This document shows, one piece after another, positions 15,231 to 21,877 of a stretch of 21,877 nt of DNA (positions are counted from its first letter, which is position 1; every line of letters starts with the position of its first letter). Origin of the DNA: a virus; the IMG/VR virus record IMGVR_UViG_3300028025_004474, positions 1 to 21,877 of that record; one strand, given 5' to 3'. A program made the translations under genes and the position numbers. The notes under the pieces are model-generated. The model was not told the DNA's origin, did not search any database, and saw nothing but the letters and a program-made list of their open reading frames with translations.

Positions 15231-15772
15231 TACTGCTTAAGATTGTTTATTTTATTGGTTAAATGATTTACCATTTCTGCAATTTGAGCAACCGCTTTTT
15301 CTGTTCTACCCCAATAAGCAACACCATCACCTTCGCTCAATTCTTGTTTCATACGTTGTGTATAATCAACAATACGATCAATTTCATTAATTTTTTTCTT
15401 TACCTCACGCATTGCTTTATGCAATTGTTCAGCTTTAGTTCTATGTTTAACTTCTTTTTTAAATTGTTTATAAGTTGCCTCATTTAACAATTCTTCTTGA
15501 ATTAATTTTTCCAAATTTTCTTTATACATTTTGTATGATGGTTTTTCAGCTGATTTCCAAACGGCTTTATAATCCCTTACTTTAGAATCACTTGGCATTC
15601 CTGTAGGTGCTAGTTTCATTCCTTGAGACTTAGCAGTTTTAGTAGCAGCATTTGTTTTTTGACCTTTAGGAGAAAAAGCATTTGCTGATAAATAACCAGG
15701 TACACCAGCTGTAGTAGATTCTTCATCTAACAACTCACGTACCAATGTTTTAATATACTCTTTTATGTCCAT
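15230..15772 (-). CDS. Hypothetical protein in prohead-core region (180 aa)
   Basis: Not recognised. The N-terminus MDIKEYIKTLVRELLDE is an amphipathic helix ending in L-D-E (15-17), a possible gp21 cut site. A flexible Gly/Pro/Lys-rich segment follows (residues about 20-70). The rest is helical and lysine-rich (EVKHRTKAEQLHKAMREVKK, KINEIDRIVDYTQRMKQEL), probably coiled coil. The start overlaps the stop of the 284-aa gene, and its stop overlaps the start of the 40-aa gene, both as TAATG, so the three are probably translated together. The location argues for an internal or core protein of the prohead. Confidence 0.8.
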   Translation of the reverse strand: MDIKEYIKTLVRELLDEESTTAGVPGYLSANAFSPKGQKTNAATKTAKSQGMKLAPTGMPSDSKVRDYKAVWKSAEKPSYKMYKENLEKLIQEELLNEATYKQFKKEVKHRTKAEQLHKAMREVKKKINEIDRIVDYTQRMKQELSEGDGVAYWGRTEKAVAQIAEMVNHLTNKINNLKQ

Positions 15773-16626
15773 TATTTAACGGCTTTTAATTCAGCTATTA
15801 ACTGATGGTATTGTAAAAGTGAAACTATATTCTCGTCTTTTACATTTTGATTTTTATCTAATGGATTTAATAACGTAATAACTTCAGTCAATTTAATTTG
15901 AACTGTTCTATCAGCTACTAATGGTGTTAATTCAGTTAATGATTTTTTAATTTGAGCATATTGTTCATTAACAAATTCTCTTAATTTAACAGTATTAGTA
16001 ACATTGTTAATATATTCTTTTAATACTGATTTTTGTGCAGGTATTAAATCGCCATATTTTTCGTTAAATTTCTCTAATAACATTTTGTATGCTAAAATAC
16101 GTGTACCAGAATCCATTTTGCTGTATTCTTCTAATACGCGATCTTTTACTTCTTCAATATTAACTTCTTTACGAGTAATGTGTTCAAGCAATGTTACTTT
16201 GTTATCGATAACTTGAGAAGGCTCAATGAATTCTAATGATCCATGAGCTTCAATTAAATTAGATACAGCAGCATATTGTGTATAGTTGCTAATTTTTGCT
16301 TTAAAGAATACTTCGATATCATAATGACTACGAATTTCTTTAATAATGTTGTACTTTTCTTTACGTAAAGCCGTTTTATTAAGACGTGAAGAAATTTCAA
16401 GCACTGAATTAATTAGTGATTCAGCTTTACCTTCGGTTAAAGCTTTACTCGTAATTAATGCTTGGTATAACTTATGTTCTTTTGTTAATTCAGTTTTGCC
16501 GAAAAATTTTTTAACAATACCGATAGCGGCAGAATCTTTACCAGACACAGTGTCTGATGCGATTTGGCGCACTAATAATTCAAATAAGATACCGGTATTT
16601 TTATATTTGCTGTGTTTTATTTTCAT
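15772..16626 (-). CDS. Conserved-looking helical protein after the portal gene (284 aa)
   Basis: I do not know the family. The start MKIKHSKYKNTGILFELLVR and the repeated long helices (RKEKYNIIKEIRSHYDIEVF, LVRQIASDTVSGKD, LKEYINNVTNTVKLREFVNE) suggest an almost all-alpha protein without membrane segments or a signal peptide. I recall similar proteins directly after gene 20 in aquatic T4-like phages, but I cannot cite a function. It opens a coupled run with the 180-aa and 40-aa genes. The octamer ATATTTAT lies 21 nt before its ATG. Prohead core, portal chaperone or packaging accessory are all possible from position. Confidence 0.8.
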   Translation of the reverse strand: MKIKHSKYKNTGILFELLVRQIASDTVSGKDSAAIGIVKKFFGKTELTKEHKLYQALITSKALTEGKAESLINSVLEISSRLNKTALRKEKYNIIKEIRSHYDIEVFFKAKISNYTQYAAVSNLIEAHGSLEFIEPSQVIDNKVTLLEHITRKEVNIEEVKDRVLEEYSKMDSGTRILAYKMLLEKFNEKYGDLIPAQKSVLKEYINNVTNTVKLREFVNEQYAQIKKSLTELTPLVADRTVQIKLTEVITLLNPLDKNQNVKDENIVSLLQYHQLIAELKAVK

Positions 16627-16647
16627 AGTGTATAGTATGCACTACCT

Positions 16648-16655
16648 ATAAATAT
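16648..16655 (-). promoter_or_regulatory. Junction octamer ATATTTAT, copy 5
   Basis: The minus strand reads ACATATTTATAGG, 21 nt before the ATG of the 284-aa gene, in the 36-nt gap after the portal stop. It is flanked by ACTAC and GTAGT, which could pair. Confidence 0.4.
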
Positions 16656-16662
16656 GTAGTCG

Positions 16663-18567
16663 TTATATGCCCTTGATATTGTTTTCGTTAAGTAATGATG
16701 GTTCTTGATCAGGTCCAAATACTATTTCTTTACGTATTTCTTTAGGAATAGCACCTAATGCAAACTTATTTTTATATGCTTCAGCTATTGCTAATGGTGA
16801 ACCACCTTTTGGCGTGCCACTACCCTCATCAGGTATATTAGCAGTATACAATGTACCATTCTCACCAGCACCTAATCTATCTTTACCTAATGGATCATTT
16901 TGTGTATTGATCATAGATACTTTTTCTTCAGGACGACCTACAGCACGTTTTTCATCATACCCTGATGGTAAATTTGTTGATGTTTGTGTACCTTGTCCCA
17001 TTCTACCTTTACCATACAATGAAGCTAGATCATGTGGTGTACCATATGATTTACCAGTTTTAGCTGGGTCGTTACCTTCATTTTCAATTTGGCCTAAACG
17101 GAATGCACGTTTTTTATCTTCAATAACTAAATCACGGAACTCATCATATTGATCTTCACTGAATTGGAATATCTTATCATAGATAAAGTCTGAAGGCATT
17201 AGGTTAGTGTCTTGCATTTGTTTAGCTAAGTCAACTTTTTCTTTCCATAATGCAATCTTTTCTTGTTCGAATATGATTGATGGGGTGGTTAATGTTAATT
17301 CAAAGTTGGTTAACGCAGCACCATCATATCCTTGAACGTATAAATGAACTAACGCCATTTTATACAATTCGGATAATGTGATACGTTGGATACGTTCAAC
17401 TGTACGAGCGAAACGAATATCTTCGGCAGCTAATGTAGCTTTACCCGTTAAATCTTTTTCAAATCCGAAGAATGCTTTAGGCACCTTAAGTGCAGCTAAC
17501 ATTTCATCACGTAGGAATACTACGTCATCAATTGCATTATATTCTAATCCTTTAATTGTGTCGATTTTTGTTGATGCTCTATCACCACGAGTTGGTAGAT
17601 AAAAATCTTCCATCATGTTCATCAAGTTATAGCGAAGATTATATTCACCTGTTTGTTGGTCAACATAAGGTGTTTTCTTCATCTTCTGCATTAAACGTTG
17701 CATGTATGCATCTACCTCATTTGGAGGGATATTACCTACGTCAATTGTGAATACGCGTTTTTCCGGGGCACGTGTTACACGATGCAATAACATCGCATCT
17801 TTCATCAACACATACTGTTTGTAAGTTTTACGAGCAGGCTCAATAAACGAGCGCCCATAAGGCAAGTAGTTAGCATCAGTTAATAGCCTAAAATGCGCTA
17901 CTTCGTAGTTTTCAAATTGAATTTTACCATCTCTATCTTTAACACGACTAGACATACCACCAGCCGCGATTACCATTGGGTCTATCTTAAATGTTACCGC
18001 TGTTGGGTTAGTTGGATCTTGACCTTCTTCACGAACCATGTCGTACACTGATAATGGTATTACATTATATATACCAAATTTTTCAGCTATCTCCATGTGT
18101 AAATAAAAATCACCATACTTACACATATTACGAGTCCACAACCATAAGTTAAACTCAATATTTAATATATCGTAAAATAAGTTATATAGTATTTTTTGAA
18201 TATTTTCATCAGCACTTCTAATCTGAAGTACCTCACCCATTTCATTTTTTAATGTAGATTCATCAGCGATAATATCTAATGCTGATGCGATGATTGATTC
18301 TGTATCCATTGCTTCATAATCAGTATATAACTGAAGGCGCAATGTTTGATAGTTTATTGTTGGGTTGTACGGCATATTAGCTCCGTAGCGGTGCAACTTA
18401 GTAAATCTATCGATTAATGCATTTGTTTTAACATTACCAAAGGCTTGGATTTTATCAACGTCTGTAACCTTTAATTGATTTCCTCCGACATTTCTAATGA
18501 TTACATCTGTATTGAACAGACGAGTTAATCTAGTAAATAATCCAGGATTATTATTTAATTCAGCCAT
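16663..18567 (-). CDS. gp20: Portal vertex protein, gp20 type
   Basis: The protein has 634 residues; T4 gp20 has 524. The family core is clear: GRSFIEPARKTYKQYVLMKD (238-257), RVTRAPEKRVFTIDVGN (263-279), then YMQRLMQKMKK, TGEYN, and MMEDFYLPTRGD (318-329), followed by FLRDEMLAALKVPKAFFGFE. The C-terminal roughly 130 residues are Gly/Pro-rich and probably extend beyond the T4 protein. It forms the dodecameric ring at one head vertex, starts prohead assembly and serves as the channel for gp17. The terminase gene is directly upstream (35-nt gap), as expected. The octamer ATATTTAT lies 20 nt before the ATG and no Shine-Dalgarno is present. Confidence 0.95.
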   Translation of the reverse strand: MAELNNNPGLFTRLTRLFNTDVIIRNVGGNQLKVTDVDKIQAFGNVKTNALIDRFTKLHRYGANMPYNPTINYQTLRLQLYTDYEAMDTESIIASALDIIADESTLKNEMGEVLQIRSADENIQKILYNLFYDILNIEFNLWLWTRNMCKYGDFYLHMEIAEKFGIYNVIPLSVYDMVREEGQDPTNPTAVTFKIDPMVIAAGGMSSRVKDRDGKIQFENYEVAHFRLLTDANYLPYGRSFIEPARKTYKQYVLMKDAMLLHRVTRAPEKRVFTIDVGNIPPNEVDAYMQRLMQKMKKTPYVDQQTGEYNLRYNLMNMMEDFYLPTRGDRASTKIDTIKGLEYNAIDDVVFLRDEMLAALKVPKAFFGFEKDLTGKATLAAEDIRFARTVERIQRITLSELYKMALVHLYVQGYDGAALTNFELTLTTPSIIFEQEKIALWKEKVDLAKQMQDTNLMPSDFIYDKIFQFSEDQYDEFRDLVIEDKKRAFRLGQIENEGNDPAKTGKSYGTPHDLASLYGKGRMGQGTQTSTNLPSGYDEKRAVGRPEEKVSMINTQNDPLGKDRLGAGENGTLYTANIPDEGSGTPKGGSPLAIAEAYKNKFALGAIPKEIRKEIVFGPDQEPSLLNENNIKGI

Positions 18568-18587
18568 TTTATGTTTTTATTATATCA

Positions 18588-18595
18588 ATAAATAT
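18588..18595 (-). promoter_or_regulatory. Junction octamer ATATTTAT, copy 6
   Basis: The minus strand reads GCATAAATATTTATTG, 20 nt before the portal ATG. This copy is palindromic over 12 bases, so it also contains CATAAATA in the minus-strand direction. That is close to the T4 late promoter TATAAATA, and it is the only copy with a near match in the sense orientation. Confidence 0.45.
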
Positions 18596-18602
18596 TTATG
18601 CT

Positions 18603-20189
18603 CTATAGTACCCATGTCATATCTTCGAATTGTCCGTGTCCATTGTTTATCATATATGGATTTTGAGTTCCATTAGGTAATGCAGGACCGTAATAGGCAT
18701 TTTCTCCACCTGTTCTTGTAATACCATCAACTGCAGCTCTAGCTAAATTCATACCTTGCTCGTAGAATTTCATTGCAGTATCTCTTACGAATAATCCCAT
18801 TCCCAATGCCATTACCAAGTCATCATTATAACCATTTTGCGCTTGTGCTTTACCATGCATCCAAATGAATACTCTTAATTCTTCAAGTAAACGCTTTGAA
18901 TGAAAGGTGAATTGTCTATCTCGAATATACGCCTCCATCTTTGAGATAACAAGTGGTCTTGTCTTAGCTGATGTAGTAAATCCAGGAACTGTTTGTTCAG
19001 ACTCCATCTTAGCCATCCATTTATCCATTTGCATTTCACCATAAGCACGAGGTGAATAATATGTGTTAGGATATCCTTTTTCTATTATCGTATTAATAAC
19101 ATCCCATCCAATATTAGCATTTTCTACTACAAGTAAAGCATTGTTGTACTCAGTAGCAACAGATACCAACATATTTCCATAAGTGCGGGTATCCACTTGT
19201 GATTTATACTCAGCCACTTGTTCAAGCGATATAGCATCGATAACATGGAATGCCGAATAGTCTGCACCATCGCCACGAGCAACGTCAGCGCAAATAACAT
19301 ACTGTTTGCTATAATCAGGATAAGCCCATATCCAAAAATCACCACCCATAAAGCGACGCTCAATAGGGTCAGTAATAAAAGTTTCTTCATAAAATGATAA
19401 TATATCAGGTTCAATAACTGAATTTCCAGATCCTAAAAAGTCACAATCATACTCTTGGGCAAATTCTCTTGAAGACATGTTTGCGCGCTCTGTTTCTTCC
19501 CATCTTTCATCTCTATCAGGATGTAAATCCCATCTTAATTTAATTGCTTTAAATTCATTCTTTCCAATTTCAGCATCGGTATACATTCTATGGAACCAGT
19601 TACCTACACCATTTGGTGATGATAATGCTATAATTCCACCACCCGTTGCAATGGTTGGTTTAATACTCGTATAGATTCTATCAATTCCTTCAATAAAGGC
19701 AGCCTCATCCACAATAAGTAACGAAACAGCGTACGATCTACCTGCATCTGATGCAGCTGATGTAGCAACAATTTGAGAGTTATTGGCTAGTTTTAATGAT
19801 AATTTATTATCTGATATTGGTTTTATATTACCTTTTAACCAAGATGGTAATGAATTGTACATAAATTGTACTTTCTCTACCATTCCTTTAGCTGTTTCTT
19901 GCTTTGTTGCAATACACAACACAGTTTTATCCTTTTGAAACAACATTGTCCATAACGCAAAACCAGCTGATAGTGTTGAGATACCTAACTGTCTTGATTT
20001 ATTTATAATGCTAAATCTATTATTTCTAAGATCATTTAATACATCCTCTTGGAATGGGTATAAATGAAATAATACTCTACCTTTTACAGGATGGGTAATA
20101 TAACAATATTTTCTAAAGAAATGTACAGGATCAGTAGCACATTTGATATATTCCGCCTTGATTATTTCTTTAATATTTGCTTGACTCAT
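18603..20189 (-). CDS. gp17: Large terminase subunit, gp17 type
   Basis: 528 residues. The ATPase domain has a variant Walker A, KSRQLGIST (64-72), Walker B LLIVDE (157-162, catalytic Glu162) and the coupling motif ALSSPNG (188-194). The nuclease domain has the acidic triad in ICADVARGDGADYS (Asp302), LLVVENANIG (Glu356) and YNDDLVMA (Asp456/457). T4 gp17 (610 residues) has SRQLGKT, so the usual P-loop lysine is Ile here and a Lys stands at the front instead, as in phage lambda gpA. It pumps and cuts DNA at the portal. The first gene after a strong terminator, it has the octamer ATATTTAT 4 nt before the ATG and no ribosome site. No small terminase (gp16) is in the window. Confidence 0.95.
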   Translation of the reverse strand: MSQANIKEIIKAEYIKCATDPVHFFRKYCYITHPVKGRVLFHLYPFQEDVLNDLRNNRFSIINKSRQLGISTLSAGFALWTMLFQKDKTVLCIATKQETAKGMVEKVQFMYNSLPSWLKGNIKPISDNKLSLKLANNSQIVATSAASDAGRSYAVSLLIVDEAAFIEGIDRIYTSIKPTIATGGGIIALSSPNGVGNWFHRMYTDAEIGKNEFKAIKLRWDLHPDRDERWEETERANMSSREFAQEYDCDFLGSGNSVIEPDILSFYEETFITDPIERRFMGGDFWIWAYPDYSKQYVICADVARGDGADYSAFHVIDAISLEQVAEYKSQVDTRTYGNMLVSVATEYNNALLVVENANIGWDVINTIIEKGYPNTYYSPRAYGEMQMDKWMAKMESEQTVPGFTTSAKTRPLVISKMEAYIRDRQFTFHSKRLLEELRVFIWMHGKAQAQNGYNDDLVMALGMGLFVRDTAMKFYEQGMNLARAAVDGITRTGGENAYYGPALPNGTQNPYMINNGHGQFEDMTWVL

Positions 20190-20193
20190 GTAT

Positions 20194-20201
20194 ATAAATA
20201 T
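20194..20201 (-). promoter_or_regulatory. Junction octamer ATATTTAT, copy 7
   Basis: The minus strand reads TTTTATATATTTATATACATG, where the ATG is the terminase start. The octamer sits between the U-run of the terminator and the start codon, 4 nt from it. Confidence 0.3.
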
Positions 20202-20203
20202 AT

Positions 20204-20234
20204 AAAAGTGAGCTCAACCTTGCGGATGAGCTCA
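20204..20234 (-). terminator. Rho-independent terminator before terminase gene
   Basis: Minus-strand RNA would pair TGAGCTCA with TGAGCTCA, then one T-T mismatch and CC paired with GG around a GCAA tetraloop. CTTTT follows. It lies 46 nt after the stop of the 224-aa gene, and its U-run merges with the A/T-rich start region of the terminase gene. Confidence 0.85.
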
Positions 20235-20236
20235 GA

Positions 20237-20258
20237 GCTATAATACGGAGACTATAGC
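20237..20258 (-). other. Second hairpin next to terminator
   Basis: GCTATA and TATAGC form a 6-bp stem with a 10-nt loop, just upstream of the terminator in transcript direction. It has no U-run of its own. It may protect the 3' end or may be chance. Confidence 0.3.
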
Positions 20259-20280
20259 GGGGTATGTTCCTAAGGTAGAA

Positions 20281-20955
20281 CTATTTTGCAACCATCAAGT
20301 ATACTAATCCACCAACTACAATACCTGCTCCAATCTTAGTGATTTTATTCTTAAATTTAAGCTTTTGGTTTTGTAAGTATAATGTTTGGTATTGGTTTTT
20401 CCAATCTTTGATTTGTAAATCTTGATTGGTCATAATATTTCTGTATGTGCCTTCTTTCTTAATGTAAACTGAGATAACACTATCTTTACCACTCACTCTA
20501 GATTCAGTTAATGCAATAACACTATCTTTAATTGTAATGATTTGTTTTGCACCATCTAATTCTGCTAAATCTTTAGCTGTAGATACTAATACTGGTTGGG
20601 CTAAAGGTAGCGGGTTAGTTACTGTATCTGTAGGGTAACGATTGTTAAAGAATGTAATTATTTCTTTTTCGTTATAAGTATCAATTGCTGCTTTGGATGA
20701 ATCAACAAATTTAGTAACTGTTTTTACATGTGATTTAGCATAAGCTAATTTATCTTGTAATTGTACATCTACTAATATCAATGAATCAATTTTAATACTA
20801 TCTTGTACTAAATCTAATTTCATTGAGTCAACAGCTTGTACTAAGCTATCTTGTTTTTGTAAAAATTCTTTTGATAAACCAGCATCACTAACTTTATCAA
20901 ATATAATATAAGCACCTACGATAACTGCTAATATTAATAAAACTGCTTTTTTCAT
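20281..20955 (-). CDS. Membrane protein with coiled-coil middle (224 aa), unknown function
   Basis: Not recognised by family. Residues about 4-20 (AVLLILAVIVGAYIIF) are a membrane segment without a lipobox cysteine. Residues about 35-100 and 130-200 are charged, helical and rich in Lys, Asp, Gln and Ser with heptad-like spacing (MKLDLVQDSIKIDSLILV, LKFKNKITK). Residues 206-222 (GAGIVVGGLVYLMVA) are a second hydrophobic segment. The layout of membrane, coiled coil, membrane resembles lysis spanins in general shape. The missing lipobox and the place among late head genes leave this open, and it could equally be a virion or membrane-associated structural protein. It begins 5 nt after the upstream gene, and a terminator follows its stop. 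Confidence 0.75.
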   Translation of the reverse strand: MKKAVLLILAVIVGAYIIFDKVSDAGLSKEFLQKQDSLVQAVDSMKLDLVQDSIKIDSLILVDVQLQDKLAYAKSHVKTVTKFVDSSKAAIDTYNEKEIITFFNNRYPTDTVTNPLPLAQPVLVSTAKDLAELDGAKQIITIKDSVIALTESRVSGKDSVISVYIKKEGTYRNIMTNQDLQIKDWKNQYQTLYLQNQKLKFKNKITKIGAGIVVGGLVYLMVAK

Positions 20956-20960
20956 ATATT

Positions 20961-21877
20961 TTATTTTATAATTCCTGCGTAAAATTTCATTTTGTTAAGA
21001 TCGTATTGATCAATTTCTTGTATTGGTTCTTCTGTATCTTCTAATTCGATATCATCTGCTTCAACACCACTACGTTTTTGTAAGTATTTTGATCCTGCTA
21101 CTAAATCAGCTAAACGCTGTTCTAATGATATTTTTAAAGTACGTAAACGATCTAATTCTGTAGATGGTTCAGATGAAAACTCACCACCTGGTTTTGAACG
21201 TTTAGTTTTTGCAATATCACTTTTAACTTTAGCAATACGATCTTCTAATGTAGATGCTTTTAAGAATGCTTCATAATCTTCGTCTGATAATTGACCTGCT
21301 ACTGGTGCTTTTTCAATTTCACCTGCTTCTGGTTCAATAAAATCTTCAGAACCATCAGCATTTGGTTCACCATCGAAATACATTGCTAATGGATTTTCAG
21401 CACCACCAACAAACATATCTTCAGCATCAGTTGCTGCTGGAGCTTGTGATTGAACACCTGCTGGTTCTTCTTCACCACCAGCACCTAATTTAACTAATAC
21501 ACCTGCATCCATTAAGCCATTAACAATAGCGTTAGCGATTTGTGGGCGAGCAAAATTAAATTGTGTTTGTAATGTTTTCTTATCAGCACCTGGATTTTCT
21601 CTAAAGTAATTAATAACATCAGCTAATGATGTACCTGAGATTGTTTTAGTGAATCTTGATGTATCAACATTATCATCAGCTAATCTATAGCCTTTAGCGA
21701 TACGAGCTAATTCATCAATATCTCCTTCTTCAACAAACTCAACTGGATCGTCAGCTGTACCTAGTTTTGGATTTTTCTTTGCTTGGCGTGCTTTTTGGAT
21801 CATCGCTTGTTTTTGAGGATCAGTCAATGCATTTGGATTACTTACATCGATTACTTCTTCAGATAATACTTCAGCGA
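20961..21877 (-). CDS. Acidic protein with winged-helix-like segment, 5' end outside window
   Basis: The frame is open to the window edge. The 16 codons before the TTG at 21827 read AEVLSEEVIDVSNPNA without a stop, so I treat the gene as truncated at its N-terminus, with 304 residues visible. Within the visible part, SLADVINYFRENPGADKKTL, QTQFNFARPQIANAI and MDAGVLVKLG look like a small winged-helix fold. A long acidic linker rich in Glu, Ala, Gly and Pro follows, then a helical coiled-coil segment (LEDRIAKVKSDIAKTKRS, ELDRLRTLKISLEQRLADLV). The end NKMKFYAGIIK resembles the end of gp22. Possibly a head-related or DNA-binding protein. I do not recognise the family. Confidence 0.75.
   Translation of the reverse strand, partial: AEVLSEEVIDVSNPNALTDPQKQAMIQKARQAKKNPKLGTADDPVEFVEEGDIDELARIAKGYRLADDNVDTSRFTKTISGTSLADVINYFRENPGADKKTLQTQFNFARPQIANAIVNGLMDAGVLVKLGAGGEEEPAGVQSQAPAATDAEDMFVGGAENPLAMYFDGEPNADGSEDFIEPEAGEIEKAPVAGQLSDEDYEAFLKASTLEDRIAKVKSDIAKTKRSKPGGEFSSEPSTELDRLRTLKISLEQRLADLVAGSKYLQKRSGVEADDIELEDTEEPIQEIDQYDLNKMKFYAGIIK

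Noticed and set aside
19127-19414. 95-codon minus-strand frame rich in Leu
   Set aside because: It overlaps the terminase gene in another frame, and the terminase nuclease motifs are intact over the same bases.
20961-21827. TTG at 21827 as the real start of the right-edge gene
   Set aside because: The frame stays open upstream to the window edge with plausible acidic codons, so the start is most likely outside the window.
1-21877. tRNA genes, insertion sequences or integrase
   Set aside because: The gaps are short and I saw no cloverleaf, transposase or integrase motif.

Overview
The window is part of the late (structural) gene block of a T4-like myovirus. All genes I can support lie on the minus strand, so transcription runs from position 21877 down to 1. 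The base composition is strongly A+T rich, intergenic gaps are short, and six gene junctions share the overlap TAATG. Only three genes have a clear Shine-Dalgarno sequence. The head proteins are clearly of the gp17/gp20/gp21/gp22/gp23 lineage but differ from T4 in length and in the genes around them. The fibre-type sequences rich in SGS and TGS resemble those of uncultured aquatic tailed phages. Sparse Shine-Dalgarno use would suit a Bacteroidota host, but that is only a guess.

Layout in the direction of transcription. (1) 21877-20281: an acidic protein cut by the window edge, then a protein with a hydrophobic segment at each end, closed by a terminator with a GCAA loop. (2) 20189-13192: large terminase (gp17), portal (gp20), four proteins of unknown function in the place where T4 keeps its prohead-core genes 67/68 (284, 180, 40 and 430 aa; the 40-aa gene is very basic), then the prohead protease (gp21) and a second terminator. 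(3) 13042-10302: scaffold (gp22) and major capsid protein (gp23), then a third terminator. (4) 10199-8550: a PhoH-like ATPase, a small hypothetical protein and a small fibre-like protein. (5) 8501-4306: neck and tail-completion genes resembling gp13, gp14 and gp15, with small genes of unknown function between and after them. (6) 4230-1: a giant fibre gene that runs off the left edge.

How the genes work together: gp20, gp22, gp23 and the core-region proteins would build the prohead. gp21 would cleave them at (I/L)-x-E sites, and gp17 would pump DNA through gp20. gp13, gp14 and gp15 would then seal the head and cap the tail. The fibre would reach for the host.

Most interesting points: the fibre gene is open for 1410 codons and holds 89 consecutive-register heptads of the ATASLYN type in three arrays of 13, 33 and 43. 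The gp15-like protein has an extra C-terminal domain that is duplicated as the next gene. Several proteins have N-termini resembling T4 capsid-targeting peptides. The octamer ATATTTAT (minus strand) recurs at seven gene junctions. Two terminators share GCAA tetraloops, and a 40-aa basic gene lies in the prohead-core region.
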